This document shows positions 43,983 through 57,038 of a DNA stretch of 64,000 bases, in pieces. Where the stretch lies: positions 559,168 through 623,167 of the forward strand of contig MNCI01016353.1 of assembly GCA_015680685.1 (NCBI GenBank). Direction: 5' to 3'. The notes beneath the pieces are model-generated. The model was given only the letters and a program-made list of their open reading frames with translations, searched no databases and had not been told where the DNA came from. The translations under genes were made by a program, and so were the position numbers. Each line of letters starts with the position of its first letter. Position 1 is the stretch's first letter. The stretch is from Gnetum montanum. Lineage: Eukaryota > Streptophyta > Gnetopsida > Gnetales > Gnetaceae.

Positions 43983-46900
43983 GAGGCTAGATGTTTGCTT
44001 AGTGGGAAATGGATTCATATTTTGATTGATAGGGGAGCCAAAAAAAATATTATTTCTTCTAAGGTAATTTCTAGATTGGGTTTAGTAACAAATCCACATC
44101 ATAGACCCTACAAGGTGCATTTGTTGTCAAGAGACTTCTCTCAAGATATGAGAGAGAAATATATCTTAAACTTTAAAATTTGGGAGTTATAATGATGTTG
44201 TAAATGTGATGTGCTACCAATTGATTATGTTGATGTAATTTTTGAAAGATCTTAGAATTTTGATAATGGTGTTTAAATTAATGAAGAAATTAATGTGTTG
44301 AGTATAGCAAGACCTGATGAAGTCCATGAGTTAATTCCTATGACAATTGAAAAAGGGAGGCAATAAAGCTTACATAATGATTTCTTAATTCTTCTTGGAA
44401 AGAGGGAATATATTAAGAAACATGATGAGGCTGGTTTTGGTTTTGTGATTATATTAACTATTACATCTAACCATGATGTTGTAGAAGTAGATCTTCCACT
44501 AGCTATGCTAGATCTTAAGAAGCAAGTTCCCAAGATGTTCAAAGAGGAATCAAATGGATCAATACCAATGCAAAATGTTCAACATCAAATTAACTTCATT
44601 CCTAGTGCTATCATTCCAAATGAAAGAGTAAACCAGATGACACCAAATTAGTGATTTGAATTGCAAAGATAGGTAGATGAGCTACCTATGAATGATTTCA
44701 TGAGGGAGTCAATTTCTCCTTGTGCAATTCTAGGAGTACTAGTAGCAAAGAAGGATAGTTTAGAATGGATGATGTGCATTCATTTAAGGGCTATGAACAA
44801 GATAATAGTAAGGTATAGGTTTTCTATTCCATGGGTGGATGTTATCCTTGATATCCTTACTATTATAGAGATTTTTAGCAAAATTGATTTGAGGAGTGAA
44901 TATTATCAAACTCAAATCAGGCCTAGTGATTAATGAAAGACATCTTTCAAGATACTAGATGGATTATTTGAGTAGTTGGTGATGCCATTTGAGCTCACAA
45001 ATCCTTCTACCACTCTCATCAAGTTGATGCATGATGTTATCAAGAATTTGATTAGTAATTATTTTATAATATTCTTTGATGATATTTTGATATACAGCTC
45101 TAATGAGGAGGAGCATTTGAATTCCTCAAGAAGAGTGTATCTTAATTTAGAGGAGATGCATTTGGTGATCAATGTGAAGAAGAGTTACTTCTTCTAAAAG
45201 GAAATCACTTATTTAGAACATGTGATTTATAAATATTAAATTCAAATACAAGCTACCAGGGTAAAGGCTATTAGAGATTGGCCAACTTATAATAAAAATG
45301 TTGGGGAAGTAAAATCATTTCTTGGTTTATTAGGTTTTTATTGAAGGTTCATTAAAAATTTCAATGGTATTTCATGGTCTATGTTTGCTTTGCTTAAGAA
45401 TAATTAATATTTTAAGTGAGGTAAGAAGGCCCAAAGTAGTTTTGACTTATTGAAGGCAAAACTAACTAGTGAACTAGTGCTTGCAATGACAAATTTCCAA
45501 AAGCTTGTTTAGGAGGAGGTGGATGCAAATGAAATTACCATTAAAAGGGTACTTTCATAAGAAGGTAGACATGTTGCTTTCTTTTTAGAAAATTTGAATG
45601 AGTCAAGGTAGAAATATAACATATATGATAAGCAATTATATGCTATTGTCCAAGATATCAAGCATTGGAGGTATTACATGTTACCCAAGAAGTTCACTTT
45701 GGTAACTAACCACAAAGCACTTTAATTTCTTAATTCCTTAAAGAAGTGTTAAAAACATGAAGTGGTTGGTACAATTATAGAAGTTTAACTTTGTGCTTAA
45801 TTATGAAAGTGAAAAGGCCAATGTTGTGGTTGATGCTCTGTCTAGAGTGCATGTGGTAAATTTCAAGGATCTTCATGTGGAAGATATGAATGATTTTATT
45901 GATCTATATGAACATGATTTAGATTTTGGATAGGTTTTGAGGAGCACCAAAGAGCCATTTTTGCATAGTATAGATCAATTGAGGAACTACCATATTCAAA
46001 ATGAACTATTATTCAAGAATGGAAAGGTTTGTGTTTCCAATTATGATTGTAGAAAAAATATTTTTGTTGAAAAATATAGTGGTGGCATAGTAGGTCACAT
46101 GGACAAAGACATTAGAACTTATGGGTAGGAACTATTTTTGGATTGATATAACTTTTGAAGTCTCCAAATTTATGGAGTGTTTTACATGTAAGAAATTTTA
46201 GGAAGATACAAGATTTTATGGACATTATATGTCTTTGTCAATTTCCAAAAGCCCTTTGAAAAGTGGATCAATGGACATTGTTAGTGAAATTTTGAAGATC
46301 AAAAGTGGAAATGATGCTATCTTTGTTGTGGTGGGAAAAATTTCCAAGATGGAACACTTCATTTTATGTAAAAAGGTGAGTGATGCATCTCATATTGCAA
46401 AATTATTTTTCCAACATGTTATGAAGTTACATGGGATTTTTTTGAATATTATTAGTGTTAGAGACTCCAAGTTCACTACTTATTTTTAGAGGTCCATTTA
46501 AAAGATTTTAGAGACAAAGTTAAACTTTTCTAGTGCATATTATCCATCATATGATGACCAAAATTAAGTGATCAATAAATATTTATTGAATATTTTAAGG
46601 TGTTTGTGTGAAGTATAATCTAATAGGTTGAAGAATTTGTTGTATCATGCTGAATTTTCTTACAATAAGGCTTTTCATGTTACTATTCAAAAGAGCCCAT
46701 TTGAGCTTAATTATGGTTTTTGTCCTAAGATGGTTAATAATGTTAGGATCCTTGATGGAGAAGCTTAATTATGTGTTAATTTTATACAAGAGATGAAGGA
46801 TCTTCATGTTCAAGTAAAAGTCAAATCTTAAGAAGAAGGTTGAAGAAAGAGTACTTAAAGGACTAAGGGAAAGAGAAAGCCCAAATTTGCTATTGGTGAC

Positions 46901-47110
46901 CTTGTTTGGGTACCCTTGAAGAAGAAGAGGTTAAGAGATATTAAATTCTCAAAATTAAAGACCAAGAAGATGGATCCTTTTAGGATAAAGACCAGCATTA
47001 ATGACAATGCTATTAGAATTTACTTATCAAATAATGTGGATAAGTATTTTATTTTTCATGTTATAGATCTTATGCATTATCATGGATTGCTAGATGAGGA
47101 AATCTTATAA
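43983..47110 (+). pseudogene. pol remnant of element G: protease, RT, RNase H, integrase
   Basis: Protease: GKWIHILIDRGAKKNIISS (44013-44065) with the catalytic DSG changed to DRG. RT: VLVAKKDSLEWMMCIHLRAM (44730-44795), KIDLRSEYYQTQIRP and an intact FFDDILIYS (DD codons 45078-45083). RNase H: SRxKYNIYDKQLYAIV and LVTNHKALxFL (45600-45730). Integrase: GGIVGHMDKDIRTYG, ISKMEHFILCKK, SAYYPS-like piece and the tail DPFRIKTSINDNAIRIYL followed by FHVIDLMHYHG, ending at 47110. At least a dozen stops and frameshifts make it inactive. Confidence 0.85.
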
Positions 47111-47138
47111 ATCAGCTCTATGAGTTGAAGGGGGATAT

Positions 47139-48212
47139 TGAAAAGTCCAAGCCTTTATAGGAGAGGAAGAAAATCATACTTAAGAAGAGAGAATCTTCCA
47201 ACAGTTTTAAGTGAAGAGGCATAAGTACTTTATACATTGAGAGGATCAAACTATTGATGATGTTGTAAGGGTTCATGAGACCAAACTTATTAAGTAAGGA
47301 ATTACTTCTACTCCTACTCCCTTATTTACTTGAGTTTACTTTTTAAAGGATAGGAAAGCTAGTATAGGGGCACCTCTTTCAAACCCCTTTTCATCCCTAT
47401 AAACAAAAGAATGAAGGTTTTGGCTAGCTTAGGAGACATCGTGGACCTTTTTAGACATCTTACTTAAGAATTAAGATGTCACAAGAGATGTTTTAGTGAC
47501 TTGGAAGATGTCTTGCCTATCAGTTTACATGTAAGAGGAGATGTCTTTCTTGTAGTGTAAACATCTTTCCCAAAAGATGGATTAATAAAGGAGATGTCTT
47601 GCTAGTAGTGTAGACATCTTGCCAAATAAGATGTCTTTTCTAAAGTGTAGATGTCTTAGCTACATATTGGATTTGTTAGAGAGATGTCTTGTTAAGCCTA
47701 TGAACATCTCTTTTGGCTATGAAAAGTTTCAATGTGGTAGTTCCAAGATGAGAAACAACTGGGAATGTTAATATCAACATGAGAAAGATTTTCCTAGGGT
47801 TCTAGCTTTGTGTTTTGATAAATATTAGTTTGTATTGCATGTTTTTCAAGAGAAATTAGGAAGATATGTTGCATGAGAGTGGTGTACATCTTGGTGATTA
47901 AACATTTGAGATGGTATTATCCATAGCTCTCTATGTTTGAATCTTGATACTGTGTGAGGAAGAGATCTTGATCGATTGTGTCTTGCATTGAGGTCAATCC
48001 TATGTATGGTTATAGAGCCTCATGCTCTGTAATATCATGGAATTTGTAAGTGTTTTGTGTTATGTAGATTGGATTTCATTGTATTTGTAATCTTCTTTTA
48101 GCATTAATATAAGATGGCTAGTTTTTTTTTTCTAGTAATTACATTGTCTTACAAAATATCTATATTCAGTGTATTTTGAAGGGTTAAAGCAAATTGGAGT
48201 AACCTTACTGCA
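47139..48212 (+). repeat. 3' LTR of element G
   Basis: It begins TGAAAAGTCCAAGCC just after the purine tract and ends CCTTACTGCA. It contains about ten AAGATGTCT or AGACATCT half-palindromes (47450-47700). It is followed by tatac; no matching TSD is available because the 5' LTR is truncated. Confidence 0.8.
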
Positions 48213-51200
48213 TATACTATAGGGACCATACATGTCTCCTGACACACTTGCTAATCAATTCTTCATAACTGATAGGTTTCTAATTCTCATGTTTTCTCTT
48301 GTTGCATAGAACATTTCTTCTCTTTTTTATGAATCACTTCCTTATCTTCTCAATATTCATAATTGGTGAAAATACTAAGAGATACTCTTATATGAGTGGT
48401 TTCTTCTTCTTTCCTAGATATAATCTACTTATTTTTTAAAACTTTAGTATTTCAACATACCTCTCTTTTTCTTCTTATTTACTATATATTCTCATGGTTC
48501 TCAACTTTAACTTTATTTCTAGAAAGAGTCATGATTATGTTGATGACTGTTTGGGATGTGACTACCAATGAGTGCCTCGAATAGGATTTAGGTGTTCACT
48601 GGGCTTTGGCAACACCAAGGCCCAAATATCTCCAAATAGACGTAGTAGTTAAATGTGAGTATGTGTTTGCTGTTGTGAATGTTGAAATAGTTGGGTTGCA
48701 TATAAAACTATAATTGGCTATCATAAAAGAGATTCGACCAACTTTGTAAAATACTATGAGTCGTTAGAGATTTCTATTTTATTTGATCACTTAATCTATA
48801 TGGTCTTCATAAGACCTACTTGTAACAAATAAAATTTTACAAAAACCATTTGAGCACAACTTTGCCAATCTACTCCTAATTTCCCCCAAAGAGAGAAAGT
48901 TCCATAAGAAAACTAGAAATAGAGCAAGATTCAATGGAAAGAGAAAAAAAAAGAAAGCAGATTTATGTAAAAATCTCAAATATTTAAGCAATGTAAATTA
49001 ATACGAGGAAACACTTCACAATAAAGTTATCCCTAATTCAATATTTATGAATTATTCAAACTTTATAGGCTCCAACAAGTAATTTCTTAAAAACAACCCT
49101 ACTATACTAGCAAAAATTTTCTACGTAAACTACCTCGTACGAGTCTCTCTTTTGGCTAGATATTAGTTGTCAACGATTACATACAATAGAGCTTTCAAAG
49201 ATTTGACAATTTTTGATTAAAATACCAAGGTAATATACTTTAAAAATCAAAAAGCTATTGCAATCCTATTAAAATACCAAAGATTTTTTGAACCCTCTAG
49301 ACTATTGAATTGTTCAATTGGCTTGTCTATAGTAGTGGCTTTCTTACAACAATCTTAATAGTAGCCTTAAACATTGCATAATAATAAACCTTTCTATGAA
49401 ATTGCTCTTGAGGCTTTCCAACATGAGTTCTTCTATGGAAAATCTTAATAGGAGTCTCCTATCATGTAACAAAAAACTATAAAAGTAATCTTAAAATCCC
49501 AAATTTAAATGCCAAGCATGATACTACCTAAACCACTAGCTAAGCAGCATAAACAAAATAGGAAAGAATGAACTCACAAGACTAAAACAAAGTGGCCGAA
49601 ATGATGTCTTTTGCAAACCATCTTACAAGTAATCTTCAAATTTCTTCTTCCCCAAAAGCCTTTTTTTCCCCTCTTTTCTTTCTTCTACCCTTGAGGTAGT
49701 TACAATCATCATGAAATATGAAGGTAAGCTACAAATATCTTGGGAATTAATTCATCACTCCCATGAGAAGTTGTAACTTCCATAATAAGTTATGAGAAAT
49801 TTGTGCTAGGGTTGGCAAGTGTCTTCATGAATAATCTCCCTTTCCTTTTAAAACTAAAATCCCCTTAATTTAATAAATACATACAAATTATCTTTAAACT
49901 TATATTGCACTCTTGCAATGAAAATAATACGTATTTCTCCTTATATGCTCTAACTAAGAGCATTAATAAAAATATTTAATTCTTAAGATGAATCATGACT
50001 AGCCTATTGCATAAATGCAAGAATTGGGATTTATTTTTCCACCACATGGTACAGAAACAAGGATTCGTAGTTTGCCATGTTGCATCTCCCCATTTTTGAT
50101 GTAGAGGACATCACTCTTTGTGTACCTCTTAGTGTGAGTTTGGGTAGTAACGTCAAATTTTGGAAATAGAAAATAAAGCAGCATACTTGGAAATTTAGGT
50201 GGTTTTCTGGTTGGGCATAGCAAGCTTTGTTGGCATCATTTCAGGTGTACTTGTGGAGCATGATCATTGCAGTAGTTGAGAGGAAACCCTAGTCTTGCCT
50301 ACATAGATGTTGTGGCGATTACTAAAAACTATGACAATCTAGTGATACACGAGCATTGTAGTATCCCACCAGCATTCTGTGCATCTGGAGATTTGCCAAT
50401 TTAGGGCTTCTTTATCACAATCAATTTATGCAAAATATTTGCTAAGAAATTCCTTCCTATCGCTCTGGTTTTCTGCCTTGTAATTGAGGAATATTCTGAT
50501 GTAATTTCCATTGCGAAGGGTAGAGGAGTTGTAGATTGATCTACATTTTGGGGCTTTCTATCATCTTTTTGTTGGTTTTATTGATGTTGTTTGTTTTGTT
50601 TTGAAGTAGTTGATTACATCATCCTTAGCTAATGAAGGTTCATAACTTTTTGAATCCTTTTTCAATGTAATTCAATTGGAAATTACGCAAGATACACCCA
50701 TTGTTTTTTGTAGATTACATAGTAAAAGTAATGACACAATTTTTCTATGAAACCATAATTTGTTCATCCTTCTTAATAAATCCGATTTCATGCTATTGCA
50801 AAAATGATCCTTTAGGTATGCGACTTAAAATATCTGATAGTAGATTATATACAGGATTATTTCCTTTCTTTGAAAGTTCATAGATAAAATGGTTTGGCAA
50901 GATTAGACATCCAGACATCATCATCCTTTAAACAAAGAGCCATTTTGAAGATGTAGCCCCTAAACTTCATCATATTAATTACTATAAAATGTGACAGTAT
51001 AAGCACATGAGGTCTACTTAATGCAATAACACAATTGGATTGAATGGTATTGACAATGGTATTTTGGGCCACTATGAAAAGAAGCTGTAAATTTGCTTTG
51101 CAGAAATCAACATCAATAACCATGGGTTTACCATGAGCTAACTTGGTACAAGCTTGTTGTCCTAAAAACATTTTCAAAATATTATGGTTTCTACATAATT

Positions 51201-51520
51201 TTCTACAACAACTAGTGCACATAAACCAATTAAGAACTTTTCATTTTGTTCACCTGAAACAACTTCCTTTTCAACCTCTTAATGAGAGAATGTAGCCTTG
51301 CATCTTCAAATGCAGTCACATCCCATTCAGTATTGATATTAACTTCCTAAGACATTTCTCCTAACTTCTCAGATGTATCAATCTCATTTATTTTAAGTTA
51401 CATTAGCTTCAATTACTACTCCATGGAATGGTTTTATGTGACAACATTTCATACCCTCCTAAAAAAAATTAATTCAGAAACAATAATTTTATTGAAAATT
51501 GACATGAAAAATTAGAAATA
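48213..51520. other. Unassigned AT-rich DNA
   Basis: Short open frames occur on both strands (for example 50878-51222 minus, 114 codons, starting MCTSCCRKLCRNHN). None matches a protein I recognise, and none has introns or neighbours that would support a gene. It could hold a degraded host pseudogene or older repeats. Confidence 0.35.
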
Positions 51521-52150
51521 TTTTTTTTTTGAGAAAAAATTTCATTAAACTTAAGGTTTAATAAAATAAAAACCTCAGCCCTAATAAAAACTCAAAGAAT
51601 TGTACATCAGGACTTTATACAAACTATTCAATAGATGGAAAGTGAATAGTTAAAATAACTTTCTTGGGAATCCTCTTGTCTTCAATCCTTTCATACATTA
51701 TTTTAGTTGTAACTAATACATTGGCTTCATCCTTGCTCTCTTCAACTATTCTTGTTTCCTTTGCATCTACCTCTTTTGTTGATTCTTATGGCCTATCCAA
51801 ATTAGATACTTCTGTATCTTGGGATACAAATGCCTCTCCCCAAGAATCATTCTAGTTAGAATTTTCTTGATTTTCTACTTGACTATCACATTCATGAAAT
51901 CTACTCCAAACATTGGCTCCTATAGAAAGTCCACTAGTAAGAAATATGAACTCATTAGTAAGCCAAAGTAGAAATGGACTTTCTCTCGATGCTCCATGGG
52001 CTTTTGCTTTACAATAAGCTTTTAAAACATGTTTCAGGTAGCATCCCATTACATATGGAATAAATAATCTTCCCATTGCTCTTTCACAAGGAACCATCCT
52101 TTCTCAAACCTACACTTTTTACTAGTTTTCTTTACTCGAACTTTGAATTG
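51521..52150 (-). pseudogene. Possible LINE 3' end or retrocopy with poly(A) tail
   Basis: The minus strand ends in AATGAAATTTTTTCTC followed by ten A (51521-51530), as at the tail of plant LINEs or processed retrocopies. Upstream in the same sense is an 81-codon open stretch (52097-51852) with GRLFIPYVMGCYLKHVLKAY and FIFLTSGLSIGANVW, continuing in a second frame to about 51600. I do not recognise the protein. No target-site duplication was found. Confidence 0.4.
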
Positions 52151-52653
52151 GAAAATGATGTATTCTCAAGCAATCCATGTCTCTTCTTATGGCAGTAAAT
52201 AAATTTGAAATTCCCACCAAATCTTGCTAACCAACTTTGCCACTTTTATCCATATTAATTTCTTTCTAATCATTATATGTATACCAATTTGAATTTTACC
52301 ATTCGGTTGGTGGAATTAGTTCCCACTAAATAATTAATTAACCACCACTTCCACTTTACTCATCTCAAGTAATGATTACTTTGGATAATATAAATAATTC
52401 AACTAATATTTTTAATTAAATATCTTAAAACTCATACTTAACATGAACATATGTTAATTTTTAATTTTATTTTACTTTAAAATACTAAATAAACTCACCT
52501 AACCACATGGATAGAACATATATGTCATGGTTAAACATGACATTAACCTAATACATGTTACTACCAAGTGCATACATAATAATTCCTACATTCAAAATTT
52601 TATTATTTATTACTATATATATTCAACCGCATTATAATTTCATATTTATATAT
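52151..52653. other. AT-rich DNA left of element A
   Basis: No frame or boundary recognised. It should be the 3' flank of element M (minus strand), because element A is inserted at the M pol end, but I cannot read M features here. Confidence 0.35.
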
Positions 52654-52658
52654 ATTAT

Positions 52659-53425
52659 TGATGAGCCGCGATATCGCATCCTACCTCATTTTCTATAAAT
52701 AAGAGGTGGCGCCCTTTGTTCCAAGGAGTTAGACATAGACCCTTAGCCAAATTCTTGTAGTTTTACCATTCCAGAGTTAGAATAATTTCTGTATGCCCGC
52801 AATAGGAGTCATAGAGTGAATGGATCTTTATTCGAGCAAATTGTACCTGAGCACACATTTGTGTACGGTAATAAAGATGAACTTTATGATAAACCTTGCA
52901 TCATATGGATTAAGCTAATTAGTAATTAATTATTGTTGAATTTTTAATGCTTTCCTAGTTAATTAATCTCCCTCTCAACCTTTGACTCTCTTAGTTAAGT
53001 ACACTCAATACGATCGCTTCGAGCATGCGCGCAACGCTTGCTAACCCAGTAACGACTAGCATTTGGTAATCCCAGCAGCATTGCCCTAGTTCACGATGTG
53101 TACAGCAAGTGGGAATGGATACTGGTGTTAGGAACAATTAAAACTTAGTTAGTGAATAGTTAATGTAAGTTAGTCACTTAGTTCTCTTTACCTTCCTCTT
53201 ATTAGCATTCGACATTAAAAAGATAAAAGTTATAAAAATCATATACCTCAAGCTTACTTAACCATACAACTGTGACAATACAAGTAAGTTTGGGAAGACA
53301 ACAATTGATTAACCCTGAGTGTTCTATTAAGGCACGCAAGCACTTAGTCCTTGGAGTTCGACTGGATCGTGTGTGAAACGCTCGTATTCATATGGTTGAG
53401 TGTAGGGGTACCTCGCCACTCATCA
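52659..53425 (+). repeat. 5' LTR of element A
   Basis: It runs TGATGAGCCGCGATATCGC to CCACTCATCA. There is only one GATATCGC unit before the TATA box (tataaataa, 52694-52702). It is 63 bp shorter than the 3' LTR, essentially because of this array. Confidence 0.95.
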
Positions 53426-53426
53426 T

Positions 53427-53444
53427 TGGCGCCGGTGTTGGGGA
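53427..53444 (+). other. tRNA-Asp primer-binding site of A
   Basis: TGGCGCCGGTGTTGGGGA keeps the TGGCGCCG start of the tRNA-Asp complement, one base after the LTR. Confidence 0.85.
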
Positions 53445-53570
53445 CTTAGTTGTTTGTGTGCTACGTAGAACATAGGAAATCATCCATATCATTGGAATGC
53501 TAGAACAAACCCTTAGGGTTAATCAAAGGAAGATAAGACAATAGTACATCGCACACCAAACAAGAAAAAA

Positions 53571-56500
53571 ATGTCTTCTTCTTCACATAAGAGCACTTCA
53601 CCGCCTAGGACTAACATAAGAGACAGTTGGCAACATAATACACATAACCAAGATCCGCCAGTTCCTCAACAGTTTTGTGTGGTCTATACTCATCATGATG
53701 AGTATGTACCTGATTTCACCTTTATTCTCAACCAAGATGAAGAACTGCGTTGGAGAGACTTGGAGGGTAACATAGTGTTACCTCCAAACCGATTAGTCCC
53801 GAACATGCTCCTTCGTGCTCTCACAGGAATAGGCATGCTGCTTTTATACGTGGAATACATTGCATGCGATCATGACATAAGGGACTATCATCCCACAAAA
53901 GCGCAACGTCAAAGGGACTTGCGACAGGAGAGTTACCACACATCCTTGAAGGGTAAATGACCCCATAACACTCTGTACATCTTAAGTGAAATTGGGGATG
54001 GTGAACCTGCTTCAACAGGTTCTCCACCAAACGATATTCCCCCTTCTAACGATGGTCAGGAGGTGGTGTATCAGAACCTCCACTCCACGGTTCACAACCT
54101 CGATTCTGATACCCATGAACAGGAAGTGTTCAACAAGGGAACATGAACACATGATAAGGGTGGATGTTCTAATCGTGATCACGATTGAGGTCAAGACCAC
54201 CGAAGAGAAGGTAGAAAACATTGTCATGGTGGTGGATGTCCTTCTTCTTCACCTTCACCCTCTCCTTCAGTGTCCAAACGTAGTCATAGGGAAACCAATC
54301 ATGAGGATAAAGGGAAACAAAGCGAAAAACATCAACGAGATAGTTGAGAACGAGGATGAGGGCACTCTAAGGAATCAAGGCATAGAAGAAGGGAGAGTAG
54401 GGAATCGCGTAGACACCATAGAAACTATGAATGAGACAATCACAAAGAACCCCTACTCGCAACTAGAAGCATGCTAGATATAATAGAGGTCGTAAGAGTT
54501 CCCACAAAGCACCAAAAGGATAGTAGATCAAGAGGTTAGACATGAACAACATCCCACGATTTGAAGGGGGATATAATGCTGATCCTCAAAATCATTTGCA
54601 AGCATTCCACGATGCATGTGCCTTGCAAAACATAAAGAGTGAATGGCAAAAATTGAAGTTGTTCCCAAGGACACTAGTGAAAGAAGCTAAAAGCTGGTAC
54701 CGGTCCTTAGAACCGAAATCCATTCGGAGGTGGAGTATAATGTTAGAAATTTTTAATGTAAGTACCAAACGTACTCCTGAGTGTCTAACTTGCAAAAGAA
54801 AATCTAAGGATGGAAGCAGGGAAATTATGAATCCTTGGATGCTACCATGGGCCGCTATTATGCACTGTTACATCATTGCCCTGGTCATGGTTATTCACAG
54901 CGGGATCAACTACGCCATCTTGTGGATGGACTTAGGCATGAAACAAGAAGAACCCTTTTGATGTATGCCCAAGGAAGATTATCAGAGCTTAGGTCTCATC
55001 AAATTCATAGATTACTAGAGCAAGTAGCCAAAGAAGAAGGTGAGCTATGAAAGAGAGAAAGTGTGAAAGAGTACAATTGAGATCCTTCCCTCTGAAAAAG
55101 GGGAGTGAGATTCTGTATGGAGGAAGAAGAGTCATCACTCAAAGAGATGGTGAATAGGAAAACTTTGCCACTCCAAAAGTTAACAATAGAAGTATCAGAA
55201 AAGGTAGACCAAATGTGCGACTCCCTGGATAGTAGGTTTGAAACTGTCCTTAAAATTGTAGAGGAGTCTAGGGAGCAAGGTAGTGACCATGACAAAAAGA
55301 AAAAGAGAGAAGTGGACAATGCACGTAACAAGGGTAAGGGAAAAATGGCCATCACCGAAGAGGTTGTGGATTCAGACACAGACAATGATGGTGGATGTGA
55401 GATATGCCAATATGACCATCCTAAGGGATGTTGCCTAGTAATCTCACATCTACAAGAGTCTGGGGTGTATGCACTCAACCCATGACTTAATAAACGGCAA
55501 GCACCCCGATGGTTACCTTATCCCTAAGGTAACCCAAGGCAGTTCCACCAACCTTCAACTTATTATCCAAGTGGAACTCCACCACAACCTGTTGAGCAAC
55601 ATCAACAGTGGTGATACCCACAATCATGGGGGATGCCACCACCAAGGCAACAATACCCCTACTGGAAACCAGACCCATATGGCTACTACGTGCAACATCC
55701 AATCTCTCCACGTGACTCTGTTGGTCACATTACACCACAACATCACTACCAAGCTCGAGAGTATTATAGAACGCCTTCTCCTAGGGGAGATAACCCACAA
55801 GCATACCATTCTTCAAATCCATCTACAACTCTCACACCAATAGCTCCATTACCACCCACTCCAGTAATGCAAGGGGAACTCCCCACTCAACCTCAACAAC
55901 GCAATGCCATGAGGGTTGTGAATCCTCAACCCGCAGTTGGTTCTGACAACCTTATGAAGAAAAGAACTTTCTTTAGAACCAACAATCCAACCAAGCCCTC
56001 ACAACCACAAGCGGTTGAACCTCTGAATGCCTCTCCATCAAATAAGGCTTTAGAGCTCCCTTCAAACCAAACACCAAGCTTAATGCATACGTTTATGTTA
56101 ACACATGCTGTTACTAACTAGATTAAGGTGGGCCACCTTCCCAAGAAATTCTCTAATCCTGGAAGCCCTCTAATCTATCTCCAAGTTGTTGAGAATGAAC
56201 CATGTAAAGCTCTTCTAGACTCAGGTTGTAGAGTCAACTTAATATCACAAGAGATGTACAAAGCCTGAAACTTGCCTCCATTAAGGAAGAGCAATATTCG
56301 CCTAGAGCTGGGTGACTAGTCCATCACTATCCCCTTGGGACTGGTGGAGGACATCGTTACCACTGTGTGTGGGTGGTCGTACCTAGCTGATTTCCTAGTG
56401 ATACAAGTAAATAATGATAAAGGGGACTTCCCAATAGTAATGGGAAGGGCATGGCTAAGTACTGTAGATGCATGCTTAGGAATCTGCGATCTTTCCTTGG

Positions 56501-57038
56501 AGATATCTAAGGAGAACACTTTTGGAAAGATCGAAAAGAAGAAGGTTCTATGCATCGCATACAGTGACACAGGGTGCAATTGTGTGCAGAGATCATGGGT
56601 TGTGCAAAGTTTAGCATTGCATGCATGTAACCAGTGTTCACAAGACCTTACCCTACAAAAGTGCCTGTATGCAGCAGCGAATGATAAAGAGACACCCAGT
56701 GGCTGATAGCTAATCAAGAGAGCAACTCACTAATGTGCATGGAACTAATTGAGGGAATAACTTGCACTCATGTTGAAAGCATAGATGCACTGGAGCAAGA
56801 TCGTCGCCAACTTCCAAACCTTAACCTGGAAAACATCGATTAGGGGAAGTTGGAAATTCCTAAAAAATTAGATAAAAATCCTGATAAGAGATTACTAGTC
56901 AATGTGCAACAAACCAAACCTTTCCATGAACTTAGAATGGCCAGTGCACATAATACCTCTAAGAAGGAACAACCTTGCTCATTATTTCGAATCTCCTCCT
57001 TCCAACTCAGTCATGGGGGAGATGGCCACCTCTACTGA
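53571..57038 (+). pseudogene. gag-protease polyprotein of element A
   Basis: ATG at 53571 (MSSSSHKSTSPPRTN). N-terminal part with VVYTHHDEYVPDFTFILNQD and MLLRALTGIG; basic Arg/Ser/His/Glu-rich segment (about 54130-54440); gag domain with DMNNIPRFEGGYNADP, LQAFHDACALQNI, FPRTLVKEAKSWY (54541-54720), ATMGRYYALLHHCPGHGY and HLVDGLRHETRRT (54838-54960); zinc knuckle CEICQYDHPKGCC (55402-55440); Pro/Tyr/Gln-rich stretch; protease LLDSGCRVNLISQEM (56211-56256) with GLVEDIVTTVCGWSY; end LSHGGDGHLY at 57038. Frameshifts occur near 54480-54540, 54760 and 55480, and stops in several places. It would supply particle protein and protease only. Confidence 0.85.

Larger units (their letters stand above)
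41795..48212 (+). mobile_element. Element G: chromovirus-type Ty3/gypsy, nearly full length
   Basis: A truncated 5' LTR (41795-42608), a tRNA-Met-type primer site (TGGTATTAGAG at 42613), gag, protease, RT, RNase H, integrase, a purine tract (ttgaagggggat, 47125-47136) and a 3' LTR (47139-48212) are all in order. All reading frames are broken by stops. The integrase ends in a short tail without a clear chromodomain, similar to CRM/Reina-type chromoviruses; the lineage is uncertain. Confidence 0.85.

Noticed and set aside
50878-51222. 114-codon minus-strand frame as a gene
   Set aside because: No recognisable family, no supporting context, and it lies beyond the poly(A) tail of the neighbouring retrocopy candidate; left as unassigned.
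53571-53960. Open frame read as a possible host protein
   Set aside because: It is the N-terminal part of the element A gag, matched by element B (39762-39400) in the same position after the primer site.
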